This document shows, piece by piece, positions 12,843-25,199 of a stretch of DNA of 64,000 bases. The translations under genes and the position numbers were made by a program. The first letter of the stretch is position 1. Every line of letters begins with the position of its first letter. Below the pieces are notes generated by a model. The model had not been told where the DNA came from. It saw nothing but the letters and a program-made list of their open reading frames with translations, and made no database searches. The DNA is taken from NCBI RefSeq assembly GCF_014839805.1, contig NC_051140.1, forward strand, positions 16,778,448 to 16,842,447, written 5' to 3'. Origin of the DNA: Manduca sexta (taxonomy: Eukaryota; Arthropoda; Insecta; Lepidoptera; Sphingidae).

Positions 12843-14819
12843 TCGACTGGTCTAATTTATAAATAAAAACTCACATATGCCCATTACCTCAATAGTGACT
12901 ATTCTATGGGGGCCCAAATTAAGAAATTTATTCTGTTCTATTGTTAATTCGATAGTCGCATAACTAATTCAACACCTTTTCGAATATAGTTCAGTTTAAT
13001 TTGGAATATTCATTTGATTTTGTAATTTTGTACATTGCAGCGGTTATTACGCGAAGGAAACGCGTAGAAAAAAATCTAAATGAATGCGTTAAATTTATAC
13101 ATTGTGTTTGTCGTTAAATTGTGATAAATAATTATTATTACAATTAATAATTAATATTATTAACTTCCTGGAGAGGGTTTTTAATCGCATAAATATCACA
13201 TTGGTATCGTATACATAATATATAACAGCATTTTATTTACAATATGACTAAAGATACTGTCTGCGCTCCTATACCATCTCATAGGTACTTCCCTAAACAG
13301 CTCTCCAATCTATACTAATAATATAAAGCTGAAGAATTTGTTTGTGCGAACGCCCTAATCACTTGAAAATCGGTTGAATTCAGTTTTCAGTGTTTTAATT
13401 AATATGTATGGGCAGCCGTGACGCCTTTCTACAGACAAGCTACATGCTTATCTCATTCAGTTAAGTATAAAAACACATTATTTACATGCATGTACACATG
13501 TCCCTACACGTGACTGCCACGGACATTTTAACCCGTTTCAAAATTGTTAGTAAATATTCAATACTTAATCACACTGTATACGGGACCTTTTATCGCATAC
13601 TGTTGATTAGTATGCAATGGCTACAATTCGGTCAGAGTAACGGTCATTGCCGCGGTCCATACGCCAAAATATTTACAAAACTGTAAATATCGGTATGAGG
13701 TTTTTTAAAAGTATATTTTTTTCAAAATTAATTTCACAAAGAACTTATTTGTGTTTCCACATCACAAGAAAGAGGTTTTTTTTTACGCGTACAAATAACT
13801 ACACTGTCCTGAAAGGTAAAGGCAGTCTATTCAAACAGCCTAATAATATCTTATCGCACATATAATTAGAATGGCAAATTTAATGAAGATATTATTTGAA
13901 TGGTGATGCATTAACCGTGAGTGATTAGAAATTTGGCACTCATAGACCAAATACAGAAGTAACTCGAATAGCACGGTTCCAACGGAAATTTTATTCTTGT
14001 AAGACAGTACAGGCGGAACTATGAACACGATCTAGTCATAGTTATTATAAACATATTTTATATATGGGTGTTGTAATCTCTGTTTTTGATGCATTATCAA
14101 TTGTTATTTAATTGTCACGCCGCGAGAGCACGTGTTCTCGACTCGTGTTTATTTAATTCATTTTATTTACCATTCCTGCATTGCATGGGTATAATAGATA
14201 AAAATTCTAAACATCTAACTCTTAATATTATTTAAACATACGCGAGACATATTAAATTAGAACACTTGTGTGTACTGAACTGACTGTGTCAAATCCTCGT
14301 GTAGGACTGTTAGTGCATTTATGTACGAACTTAAAAGGTCGAAACTGGTCGGCGATTCCGACTACTTTTGATACGTGAGTAAAACCGTGTTGTTTTCGAC
14401 TAATTTCATCTAACTCTTAACTACGGTACTGTAGATTTCATGCAAATTTGCGGGTGTTAATAACTTTACCCGCATCTGTGCCTCCTATCTCCAGTGGTGG
14501 GTTTAGGTAGTGGCGAACAGAGCAAACAGCCTTCGCAGAGTTTCCGTCCTACGCCCAAAGATCAGAACAACGCTTAAGTTAAGGCGTTTACGGCCTGTCC
14601 CCCTTTATTCTCTGATAATATCTATGGCATTGCTTGTCCCTAACTTAATATTAGCAGTTATATTATTCACTAGGTGTTGCTCGTGGCTTTGTCCGTGTGA
14701 ATAGCCTTTCTTGCTACAAAGGTCCCCAGAACACTGGCGCGTTTTTAGTGTCATATAATATTTATAAAAATCAGATTTAAATAATCCATTATTTCCCATA
14801 AGACCAAACTAGTAGAATA
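12843..14819. other. Intergenic; one repeat-like head, no gene
   Basis: At 13312-13385 the string CTATACTAATAATATAAAGC, then GAATTTGTTTGTGCGAACGC, is the typical beginning of a widespread lepidopteran repeat. A 5' TATA/poly-ACA-rich tract follows. The remainder shows no gene. Confidence 0.4.
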
Positions 14820-14945
14820 AATAGTAGCCTATGTGTTAATCCAGGACATAACCCATGTGCCATATGTCATCCAAATCCGTTCAGCTATTTCTGCGTTTAC
14901 TTCTAACAAACATCCAAACATTTTTACAAACTTTCATATTAGCTG
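14820..14945 (+). repeat. Interspersed repeat tail (CCGTTCAGC module)
   Basis: TAGTAGCCTATGTGTTAATC, CATCCAAATCCGTTCAGCTA and ACTTTCATATTAG form the 3' tail of a common insect retroelement. A related tail (AAATTTCATCAAAATCCGTT, CAGCTTTTTATGCGTTTAC) lies at 28010-28105. Non-coding. Confidence 0.55.
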
Positions 14946-16967
14946 TTAGCAAGGTATTTGTTGAGGTTTAGCTGGTGATTCTTTGATGGAATGGTATTTA
15001 TTTACATAAGTAAAAAAGCTTAATTTTCGTTCGATTTATTACAACAATAAGAACTTACAATAATAAGAACCAGCTGTAAAACAAAAGGCATCTCAGTAAC
15101 CAGAAATGAAAAATCAATTTCCAGATTTTGTGGGACCATCGGGCCAGCCTAAGTTCTGATACCTCAGAAACAAACCTTGCATCTTATACTCCTTATGTCA
15201 GTATCCTCGGTGTTAAGTGTTGTGACCTCTCACCAGCCTTAACCAGTGATGTTACCCCATCAATCCCGACTGTTGGCCACCTTTATGGTGTTGTATAGGG
15301 TGGTGTCAAGTGTGGCGCTTATTGGTTTGAACCAACCTATTGTGTGACTTTCATATGCTTGTTTGCTCCATGCTTTGCATCTTATATCACTTTTGTAAAT
15401 AGTCTGGTACATGAACTGTACGTATTTTGATCTCCTTAAGACACAATTTCACAAATAAACAAGCTGACGTCTCACTTAGTTACCTACTCAAATATTTACA
15501 AATGATAAACATGCCTGACCTATCAAATGCAATGAAATAATCCATTGACTTGACACTGATAAATTCCTTACATCATGCATGCTATTAATATTTCTATTTG
15601 ACCTCACACATTCTATCTATTGGGGTCATCTGACTATGTTTTGTATGAAAACATAATATTATTGATTTATTTTCAAATGAGTTTTCATATGTAAATAAAA
15701 ATAATGTTAAGTACATTTAAAAGCTATTTCCAATATGAAAAATAATTAAAGTATTTTAAGGATTATATCTGTGGTTCCAGGCATTAAGGTTTATGTATAA
15801 ATTGGCATATTCTTGCTGAATGTATATTCATTATGTGTGTTTAGTAAATCAATTTATAATTCAATATGTCTTAAAAAAACAAGGGTGTTCTTTAAAGAAA
15901 GCTTTTCCATAGGAACAGTGGTTATACCCTTACGCCTTCATCTCAAAAATCAAGTTTTATTGGAATATAAACATTTTTAAAGCATGCATAGAAATTTTAT
16001 AAAGGATTTACTTTGTGAAACAACCAATTTTTTTGTAAAATTTTAAAGAAATGCCATACATTAATATACTATCAACAGTAAATTATACTATCCGGCATCT
16101 GTCAGTATAGTTGAAACAAGTGAAGGTCAAATACCGGATTGTTATCGACTACAGGTTTCATTTCTAACAATGAGTAAAGCAGGGAAGTTGGTATTGAATA
16201 AGGGGGAGGCACGAGACTTATAAAAATGAAATGTAATACTCAATCGTATCAAACTTTGTCCAATATGATAGTAAACACATGAATCGAAACAAAGATATAA
16301 TCAGCTGATATCATGAAAATATAGGTATAAACTGTTACGGTTGAACTCACCATTACGGGATAATTTCGAAAGACCACTACATGATAAATATAACTATATT
16401 ATCAAATATTTATCCCTAAATTGCTCACATTATCATTTACTTTTATGGAAATAAAATTAATGTAAAATATTATCAATAAATCGAACATGACACTGACATA
16501 AAACAATAACTGTCAATTTGATGACCAAAATAATGCGTTTAGTTATTGTCCCTGTTAATTAAATAACGAAATGTATCCATACCTATTAAATAAGTGGCAA
16601 TATAAATTAAAAAAAAAAATTGCCTACATTATTGAATGAACAATACGCATATTATTAGATGCACCTTGAATATAATTTTATCTTTAGATAATTTAAGCTA
16701 TCGCGAATATATTGTTTGTAGAATTTGTATATTTCTTACTTTTGTAATGGTATTCCTCCCTGATTAAAACACTGTTCAGCCTAACGTGGATTTTTGTTTA
16801 CAATTTTATAACAATATATATTTTCATCATTTTAAAAAAAAAGAATGTCAATATGTAAAAACAATATAAGAACAGCTAGTGGCATCTATCTGTAATATAT
16901 TTTCTTCTTTGGTTTACGTAGATGGCGCTAAATATAAAATAAAAAGTCCGTTTCAGATACCACTTAC
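14946..16967. other. Gene-free DNA downstream of the photolyase
   Basis: AT-rich. A stretch of ordinary composition at about 15120-15370 has no intact frame and may be an old element. No exon recognised. Confidence 0.45.
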
Positions 16968-16973
16968 TTTATT
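16968..16973 (-). terminator. Likely polyadenylation signal of the photolyase
   Basis: AATAAA on the minus strand lies 62 nt beyond the photolyase stop codon and is the nearest canonical hexamer. This is positional inference; no transcript data are available. Confidence 0.45.
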
Positions 16974-17034
16974 TCCTATTTAACAATTATTATAAAAAAA
17001 AAACATTATTTCGTTTGCTTAAAAAATTACATCT

Positions 17035-18860
17035 TCATGATCTTGGCCTTTTTACAGCTTTTTTCTCTCTGTTAGCTTTGTAGGCAATATTCATTTTTTG
17101 CATATTTTCTTTATGGATTTTATCATGATCAACAATTCTTTTAGGGTAATCAACTCCAATTACACATCCAGCAGCAGTCTGTATTGATTTTGGAGCTTTC
17201 CAAGGCTCATAGATAAAACTACTGGGAAACTTTTTCAACTCTGGCACATACTTCTTGATATACAGCCCTTCTTTATCAGTTTTCTTCCCAAATGCAACAG
17301 GACTGTAAACTCTAAAATATTTATAGAAGAAGGCTGAAGCAGACAGCCACATCCAATTACCAGCATTTAAAGACCAATCATAATCAAGGAGGTACTCTTC
17401 AAACACTTTGGCTCCCTCCTCCCATGATATCCATAAATCTCCTCTAGTAAGGAAGCAAGCTACCATATGCCTAGCTAAATGGTGGATCCAGCCTTCTTGT
17501 TTTAACTGCCTCATTATTGCATCCACAAAGGGGTAACCGGTCCTACCCTCAGCCCAAGCTTTTAAATGCTCCTCATTTTTACCCCAAGGGATCTGCATGC
17601 ACAGAGGATTCCCAACCATTTTATCAAAGTTGTTGGTACCTGCACCTGCGGTATAGTAGAATTCTCTCCACATGAGTTGCCCTAATAAGGAAACAGGAGG
17701 CAATGTGTGCTGTGAACCTCTTTCCACCTCCTTTAATTTATGGTAAAATAATTTAGCTGATAAACAACCATGACTTATGTATGGACTTAGAACTGTTGTG
17801 CTTGGTTCTATACTGTTTGGTGAAGAATTGGGCTTTTCAAATTTACACACCCATTGCTTCTTTGACATATAGAGATTGAGTCTTTTTATGGCCTCAGTTT
17901 CACCACCAGGGTATTTAAGAGGCTCAAGATTGGTGTCATCTATGTCTAATTCATCAAGACTAGGTATATTATATTTATTTGACTCAAAATCTGGTGGTTT
18001 ACATTCATCAGGTACTGACTTTGTTAACTCAATGCATTCCTTAACTGGCAAGTCATTGACTAATGATAGAAATTTCTGATAAGTCAAAGGGACTGCTCCA
18101 TTATTATTTTTTAATACCCTGTGTACATCATACACGGTGTGTTGGACTCGTTTGTTTATAAAAATCCCTTTTTTCTCAGCAATTTCTTCAATAAACTCAT
18201 CTTGTTGTACAACTTCTGGGTCTATGTCAACTTGGCAAGTAATGTTCTTAACTTGCCATTTTTCAAATAGTTTTGGCAATTCTTCCATGGCATTACCTCT
18301 TATGATATAAAGCCGACTGTTTTTATTCCTCAAGTTCATATCCAAGTCTTGTAAACTCTGGAGTAGGAAACGTAATCTGTTTAAACCAACTCTATTCTTG
18401 ATATTTGGGTCTATCACATATATGGGTCTGAGGTAGTGTTTTCGATTTTCTGCCTGTAACAAAAAATATTGTAAGAAAAATACAATGGAATTAAGAATGC
18501 CTCCTTTTCTTGAAGTTGGTAAATAATATTATATTAAATGTAAAGTATATGGTCATGCATAAAGCAGTGAATGAAATAATTTACACTATTATTATAATAA
18601 AGATTTGTAATTCTGTGCATATGATTTTAGTGGTTATCTTTGGAATTATTTGACCGATTAAACACAGGATGTTTCATATGTTGCATTCATTCTTTTTGAA
18701 AAAGATCTTATGGGTAAAATTCTGTCATATAAAGGTACAAGGTTATTTGATTAAACATGCGCAAAATTCTCACTTCGTTAATTGCGTTTCGAAGTGCGAG
18801 GTTGTCATGGATGCGTAAATCTAAACGAAACCAGTGGATTACTGTCGGAACTTTTGTCAT
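17035..18860 (-). CDS. phr6-4: (6-4) photolyase, two exons, complete
   Basis: Exons are 18860-18774 (29 aa, starting MTKVPTVIHWFRLDLRIHDN) and 18453-17035 (472 aa). They are joined in phase 0 over a 320-bp intron (GTGAGA donor, TTACAG acceptor), giving 501 aa. The protein uses FAD and blue light to repair (6-4) pyrimidine photoproducts in DNA. An N-terminal photolyase Rossmann domain is followed by the FAD-binding helical domain: LMWREFYY, GRTGYPFVDAIMRQL, EGWIHHLARH, NAGNWMWLSASAFF and FRVYSPVAFGKKTD. The two catalytic histidines of (6-4) enzymes are present at 354 and 358. A basic tail (KKAVKRPRS) may be a nuclear signal. An in-frame ATG 18 codons upstream exists, but the family's usual short leader before HWFR favours the chosen start. 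Similarity to Drosophila phr6-4 is strong. Because the His pair and full FAD domain are intact, a repair enzyme is more likely than a circadian cryptochrome. Confidence 0.96.
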
Positions 18861-19507
18861 TTTGACTTTATCTACACTTATGTTCTCACTAAAGCTACAG
18901 AAAGTTCTTATCAAGTTATAAAATAAAACGTTATCATTTCAACACCAGAACAAAAGATAAAATCAGTTATCAGCCCGCGAATTTTGACACTTAATATTAT
19001 TTTTTTGACAGCCCTACATGTCATTTTTATTTTTGTTCTGTAACACTAGCACCATAGAATTACTCCGTATTCATACTTGGTTTAGGAATTTTGAAGTATT
19101 GTACATTAATACCCGAGTTTATTATCAATATTGAAGAATATTTGCAACATTAGGGACATTAAATAAATAAACTTCTAACAAATTTTAAATCGTCCGCGAT
19201 TTTAGTTGCATCTATTGTTACTATGGCAACAAGGACGCCTGCATTTTTGTCCAATCAAAAAATGCATCGCTTTACTTTACGAATATTTAATTGGTTTAAA
19301 ACTCAAATGTGAATTTATTAGCTAACAGAATTTGTGATTTATTTGACAGATTACGGATTTACTCATAAATTAAAATAAAAGTTTGTAAACATTGACAACA
19401 AACTAAAAATGCTTTTGAATCCGAAATAAATATTCTAAATCAAATTTGTTGATAAACATGAAATAGTCGTAGAGGGTATAAAAGCAGCAGTAATATAATG
19501 CTGCATA
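18861..19507. promoter_or_regulatory. Bidirectional intergenic promoter, photolyase / SPATA6
   Basis: The two start codons face away from each other across 647 bp. The interval holds an X-box-like motif (19217-19230) and a CCAAT sequence inside a 9-bp-arm inverted repeat (19240-19266, TGCATTTTT / AAAAATGCA). It also holds a TATAAAAG at 19477-19484. The TATA lies only about 24 bp before the SPATA6 ATG, so a conventional start 30 bp downstream would fall at the ATG. It may therefore not be the operative promoter. Shared control is inferred from geometry only. Confidence 0.55.
19217..19230. promoter_or_regulatory. X-box-like (RFX) site upstream of SPATA6
   Basis: GTTACTATGGCAAC fits the X-box arrangement of two half-sites, with a perfect right half (GGCAAC), a 2-nt spacer and one departure from GTNRCC in the left half. 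It also fits the looser insect pattern RYYNYY-N(1-3)-RRNRAC. It sits 277 bp before the ATG of a sperm-flagellum-associated gene family, a typical place for RFX control of ciliary genes. Confidence 0.5.
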
Positions 19508-22500
19508 ATGCCCAAAATTATAGAACTTACAGTTGAAATCGAAGTGCAAAGGGTAAGTACGTAGTACATTTCTAAAACAGATTTACGATTTGTTTGGGCA
19601 TTGACATATAATTATCGCGGTAAAATCACGCTGCAAGTTTTTCCTACATGACTAATAGAGTCAGCTTGACTGGAGTTGTATAGGAAGTATGTCGGGTATC
19701 CGGGTATCCACCGAATTTAACAGTGACTCAACCTTCGTATAAATTATCCCTGTTTTTCCTGATATTGCGATATTTACTTACCCCATACGCTTTCTGAGAT
19801 ATAAGAGATTATGTAAAGGATTACAAGTCTGTCTAGTTTAATAAAGTATTATCCTGAATTCTGTCTAATTCCAGGTGTCATGTCCTGGAGTATGGCTCTG
19901 TCAAGATGGGCGTGTCTCCCTCACAGTATTTGCCTTGGGCACCAGTTACCAGACCTGCTTGCTGCCTCCACTATTTCCTCTCATGTTCAAAGATGTATTC
20001 TACTTCCGCAAGAGATTTCAGGAAACATGTGCACTTAATAATATTTGTTGTTTGTTGAGTAAGTATTAATGTCTATTTTAAAGCATGTTATCAAACTCTA
20101 ACACATACAACTGAAACCAATCCTCCCTAAACAAGTACTAAATAATTTAGTATTGCTAACATCTATCAGTTACCAGCACTTTGATTCTTCAATGTCACTT
20201 CTTCCTAACACTTTTAGTTAAAAATTTTATTATAATCTTTAACCCAGCTGAATACAGATTTTTTTTTCCAATTTAAGCATATACTTTTGTGAGGCTTCGT
20301 ATTCAATCTTAATTTTTTTACTAAACAATAAAAATGGTCTAATTGCAGAGGATGAGACCATCTACTGTGAACTGGTGCAGTGGAGTGAGGATTGCATGGC
20401 TGGTGAATGTTCAATCCTGGCTCAGTACCTGGGTGCTCTCAATGACGTCCTGTTCCCTCCCAACATGTGTTCTAATGATGGTGTAGACCTGCTCATGAGG
20501 AGATCTAAAGAGTTTCCAGTAATTACTTTTTATTATTGACTATTTAATATAATTAATGGTTCATTAGATACAGTTAATCATGAGAACTTCGGGGCTTCAA
20601 TTATTACTTCTTGTTATTTTAATTAATATGCACAGGTTATAATAAAAATAAAATCAAATAAAATCTGATACAACCAATAAATATATTTTCAAACCACTTC
20701 CAAAAATCTTAAAAAGATTTCAAGGAATGTTGTCCTAAAAACATCATAAATTATCGTAGTCATATTGCTTGAAATACAACAATGATGCTTAAAATAATAA
20801 TTTTCAGGGCATCCTGTCGCCTAAAATTGAGATAGGAACGAAAGTGCGCATTGATGAAGTGTGGAATCAGCCTTGCACTGGTCTGCCGAAGCCTGTTAGG
20901 TGCGGCTGCGGCACCAAGGAGAGCGAAGCGAGGCAGAAGCAAGTGTGTCATACAGCCAAGTATCACAGGTTACATATCTTACTTCTTACCAATGTTACAA
21001 ATGCAAAAGTTTGGTTGTTTGTTAGAAGTTTGTTAACTTCTAGAACTTCATGCACTGCTGTACAGTTTTGTTTGTTTATTTGCCAAGTGGGTAAATCACG
21101 CCTTAGATTAACACATGGGCTATCATTTAACCCGGTAATTTTCTCCCATAGGAAATAATGTAATATTTTAAATAGATAGTACACAAGGTGTTAAAACCTG
21201 CCATAGTGACTCATGTAAGCAGCCGCTGGCATTGTACAGGTGGTGCATTGAATTGTTTCAGTGTTTTAGGGGGGAAAACTTGACGTACCCGCGAGCAACA
21301 CCTAGTACATAAACACATACACAGAAAACTCACTTTTTAGAGTTTTATACTATTTTGGCTGGCTAAAGAGTACCTACAGTATTGGATATCTATATATAAT
21401 CTGTTATTGTTCCATCATATTCTTGTTTGTCAGAGTTATATTTTTACACTGTAGTTGTCTTCAGATGCAAATATTTAGTTTTTTTCATAGTACCTAATGT
21501 GGAAATTGATGTTAGATCTTTAGAAATAGCTTTATACTTCAGAAACAAATGTAACACATCAAAGCGTCCGCAGTCGCGCTCGGGGTCCCGTTCAAGATCC
21601 GGCGGATCAAGGTCTTGCTGCAGCCTCAACGTGGTGGAACCTGAACCAGTCACTTGCAAGTGTCCCAAGTGAGTTCAATATTTGAGTTTTACCCACATAA
21701 GCGGTTGTTTAGTCTGCTTGTTTCTACTTAGCCAATGACTTGTGGTGAATGCTATTTTTTTTTTTTTTTACGGAATAGGGCAAAGTAAACTTTTATTTAA
21801 TTTTAATACTAGCAACCCGCCCCGGCTTCGCACGGGTGCAATGCTGATACTAAATACACTACAGAAAAACTGTGCACGTTGTATATAAAAACATAGCGGC
21901 CCGCTCTGGCTTCGCGCGGGTATAACATAACAAAATAACAGTATTTCTCCACTATTTAATGGATGTTATTATACATATAAACCTTCCTCTTGAATCACTC
22001 TATCTATTAAAATAAACCGCATCAAAAACCGTTGCGTAGTTTTAAAGATTTAAGCATACAAAGGGACATAGGGCAGAGAAAGCGACTTTGTTTTATACTA
22101 TGTAGTGAAGATGAGGTATGACGTCATCGCCCTTGAGATAAATATTGATGGGAGTTGCTAGTCACTATTCACTGTCTTGAGTTCTCGACAGGTATTAATA
22201 GATAGGTAGGAGCAAAAGAACTCCTTTACCACATTTAATGCACATTACCTTTTTACCCGACTACGGCGTAGAAAGGAGTGGTAGGGATTTTTAAATTTGG
22301 AACGGTGTAGTCCAGTGACGAAGTCGCGCGCGTCACTGTTCCGCTCGCCGCGCGGGAGTGCGTCGCGGCGCTCGCGCAAGTGTCGCGAGTACAGCGTGTA
22401 CCGCGTGCACACGCCACACGCGCCGTGGCGACAGCAGGACATTGTGCGCCCGCGCATTGATAGTGAATGTGATGACGTGCCGAGGTGATCAGCGGAATGA

Positions 22501-23207
22501 AATTATGTACTTACACTAAGAGTAACTCGTTTGCAGGTTATTTTATTTAATGTACACTAATTAGTTCTAAAAATATTCATAGATAGATATTATGTAGAAA
22601 TTTTAACATTTAGTACATTTATATGAATACATAGTAAGTAATGTGAAATGATACAGAATCGTGTCATAGTACAAGTTAACTTCTCCTGAACCCTCTTAAT
22701 GTCATCAGATTAATTCCTATTGTAAATTGTATTGTAGGTATTGTACTTATCATTATGTAGAGATTGATAAAACAGGAGGAGTCTTCGCAGAATTTAGCTT
22801 TGCAGTCATATAGATAATGTTTATGTTTTGTTACATATTGTAATACTTACTAGATCTCTTCAATGATTAATGGCATGCTGAAAAGGCAAGTGAAGATTTT
22901 ATCTCAATCGAATAGTTTTCCTATACCAATTACTGCGCGATTTTACAATCATTTTTATTGTAAGTTTTATTAAAATATTGTTTTTTACAGATATAATCAT
23001 GAAACGGAAAAAGTCGACGAAAGCCCATTCCCAGATCGTTTGCAGAAAATCATTCTTGAAAGTAGGTACATAGACAACGACGGGTACGTTCATAAGCCCA
23101 CAGAAAGAGTTAGCAAAGTGAGCAGAGGTAAAATAACACCGTGCGTGTGCGAAATATGCAGGAGATATCACGAATTATTTCATAGAGATTTAAACTCAAA
23201 CAGTTGA
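19508..23207 (+). CDS. SPATA6-family protein, seven exons, complete
   Basis: Exons are 19508-19552, 19875-20058, 20349-20518, 20808-20968, 21543-21668, 22311-22484 and 22991-23207. All junctions agree in phase, giving 358 aa. The N-terminus (MPKIIELTVEIEVQR, then VSCPGVWLCQDGRVSLTVFA) and the segment with YQTCLLPPLFPLMF and DVLFPPNMCSNDGVDLL match the conserved N-terminal domain of spermatogenesis-associated protein 6. That family is needed for the sperm head-tail connecting piece in mammals. The middle is Cys- and Ser/Arg-rich. The C-terminus ends with a compact Cys/His cluster, CVCEICRRYHELFH. It is shorter than the roughly 490-aa mammalian protein. The ATG follows a TATAAAA and has no upstream in-frame alternative that I could see. 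Minor frames at 20851, 21427 and 22245 are shadows. Poly(A) candidates lie at 23523 and 23584. Confidence 0.9.
21812..22110 (+). repeat. Interspersed repeat in SPATA6 intron 5
   Basis: The element starts with ACTAGCAACCCGCCCCGGCT and TCGCACGGGTGCAATGCTGA. It ends with the AAAGGGACATAGGGCAGAG, AGCGACTTTG, TATACTATGTAGTGA module shared with 3740-3810. An internal partial duplication (AGCGGCCCGCTCTGGCTTCG) repeats the head. It is a widespread insect non-coding repeat, inserted in sense orientation with no apparent effect on splice sites. Confidence 0.75.
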
Positions 23208-24399
23208 TGAATACTACTACATTCTAAATTTAAAATTATAGTTTATTTTAATATGGATCAAATGTTGTTTATGGATTAATATCGATTTAATTTCAAATCG
23301 ATTCTTTAAAGTTCTAATGTCAAAATCGATTATGTTTTTCACATATCATTTATTCAAACATGCATTCTATTGTTTATGTAATCTATAATAGTCAACTTAA
23401 TATTTTTATGCAATACTTTTGTACCTAAGTATAATATTAATTTATGCGCTGTTAAATATTTTGTGTTCATGTTGAATAATTTTATTAATATAAATCATTG
23501 TTGTAATTAGAGAAATTAGATGAATAAAAAGCGATAAAAATCATGCTGCTTGTTTAGTTTTCTGCTTAAAATATGCTTTGAGCAATAAACACTTTTACGC
23601 CTTACGAAAGGTCGCAATAATTGTATCCACATTGCCTTTAAATATCCTTTATCCCTTGCTTTTATAGTAGGGGGTGTCAACACCCATCTTTAAACCAGGG
23701 CGGGGATTAAGAAACTTAATTAAGACAACAGAAATTTCATGTAGCTCATCCAAATAATTAAAACAACAATTAAAACAAACAATAATTGAAACCAATTCCA
23801 AGTAGTCCTCATGTTGAATCAATCAGGTGCAACTGCTCTCCCCGACCTCCCCTGGATGCACCTATGAGTGCAAACCGGTCACAATGAATAACACAAGACT
23901 TGAATTTTAATGTATTATTCGTAAAGTGGGTTTAGTCCTAAAATCTACCAGGGAATGAGATTTTGATTTAATTTCGTGAAGAAAATAGGTATATCAATAT
24001 ACAGATCCAGGAGGCAGGACTACATGAGTTCAGCATACTGAACACACCATGTCATAGGAAAGTAGTGCGTGCGTGATTGTCATAGGGGCATTTTTTATCT
24101 GTGTCAATCTCACACTCGAGGAAAAGGAATAAAACAAGCCACAATTTTTATTAATATATTTTTAAATACATTACATAAGCTTACATTGTTCTTATTTACA
24201 TTTACTTCTCTTTGTCGTTAAGGTCCCATCGTATGGATGGGCCTATAACGACCCGAGAAAAATACACAGGCAATAGCAACAGCTATCCCAGCTATCCCAG
24301 AGCAATCATGTTTTCTTGATGAGTTACTTAAATTCTTTGGTACAAATTATCTTATGAATACTAAGTTCATATGTAGGAACTTACGTACATCTGTTACAT
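23208..24399. other. SPATA6 3' flank, no further gene recognised
   Basis: AATAAA hexamers at 23523-23528 and 23584-23589 are plausible polyadenylation signals. Beyond them the sequence has no exon-like frame. Confidence 0.45.
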
Positions 24400-25135
24400 A
24401 TTCGTATTAACAATGAAATAGATACAGCGCGCACAAAGTTGGCAAACAAAAAGCGCATTATAACTACTCCAATGTCGGCCCTGGTCGTGTGGCAGCGGCA
24501 CAGCGCCGCGGAGCCGCGAGCCCGGCCGGGCCGTCGCCGCGCTCTCTGCCGGCAGTCCGCAGCGAGTGATGCCAAATGGAATGCTGTAGCACAACGCGAA
24601 CACGCTTCACTCAAGTCTTTATTCGGTTGTGGAAAGTCTTCTCCGGTGATCGTATCCTAATTTAAAGCTTATTTTCCTTATAAGTTACTGCACGAACACG
24701 CTTAACACTTAAGTCTTTGTTCGCTGATTATAACTAAACGTTCCTCCACTGCTCTCAAAACACGGCGGTGGTCTGCCGCGTACTCTTCGTATTATAGTGG
24801 TAATCCAAGACATTCTGCTGTTGATACAGGCATCACTAGGATGGCTGTTCCCACAGCAGAACGTCTTGGTCGACGTCGTCATCTTTTGATCCCTTTAATT
24901 GTTTGGTCCGTTTGAGACTAGCCACCCGACTCGCACTACGAGCTCTTTTATACACGAGTTTATCAATGTGTGCATCGAATGTTCTCGATGTCAGCTTACA
25001 ATGGGATCCACCAATCAGAAGCGTTCCACACATCATTTCTCGGAAATTCTGTGCATATTTGACCAATCACTGTAAAGGGCAAAGCGACGAGGACACATCA
25101 CATGACCAAGGGGTTTTAATGTTTGGGTAATGAAG
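24400..25135 (-). mobile_element. LTR-like segment, copy 1 (putative solo LTR)
   Basis: On the minus strand the order is a CCAAT-type ATTGG pair, a TATAAAAGAGCTC box (about 24950), and the paired strings TTCTGCTGT...AACAGCAGAA. A GC-rich stretch with CCACACGACCAGGGC (about 24475-24490) follows. The segment at 30.05-31.03 kb has the same order on the plus strand (ATATAAAAGACC, TTTTGCTGTCGG...GACAGCAGAA, CCACACGACCAGGGC). No gag-pol frame is adjacent. A solo LTR is the simplest reading. A gene promoter or first exon is the alternative, because the CpG-rich part would also suit one. Confidence 0.38.
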
Positions 25136-25199
25136 TACCGAGTTTGGTTAACTGTTATAAATGTATCAAAATGGCATTATTTATGTACAGGTACAAGTT

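Noticed and set aside
14123..14140. CACGTG E-box inside an 18-bp near-palindrome
   Set aside because: An 18-bp palindrome with one mismatch is expected several times by chance in a 64-kb window, and no gene starts nearby.
24381..25130. Open frames on both strands in GC-rich DNA
   Set aside because: No family resemblance and mutually overlapping. Treated as non-coding LTR-like or promoter-like sequence.
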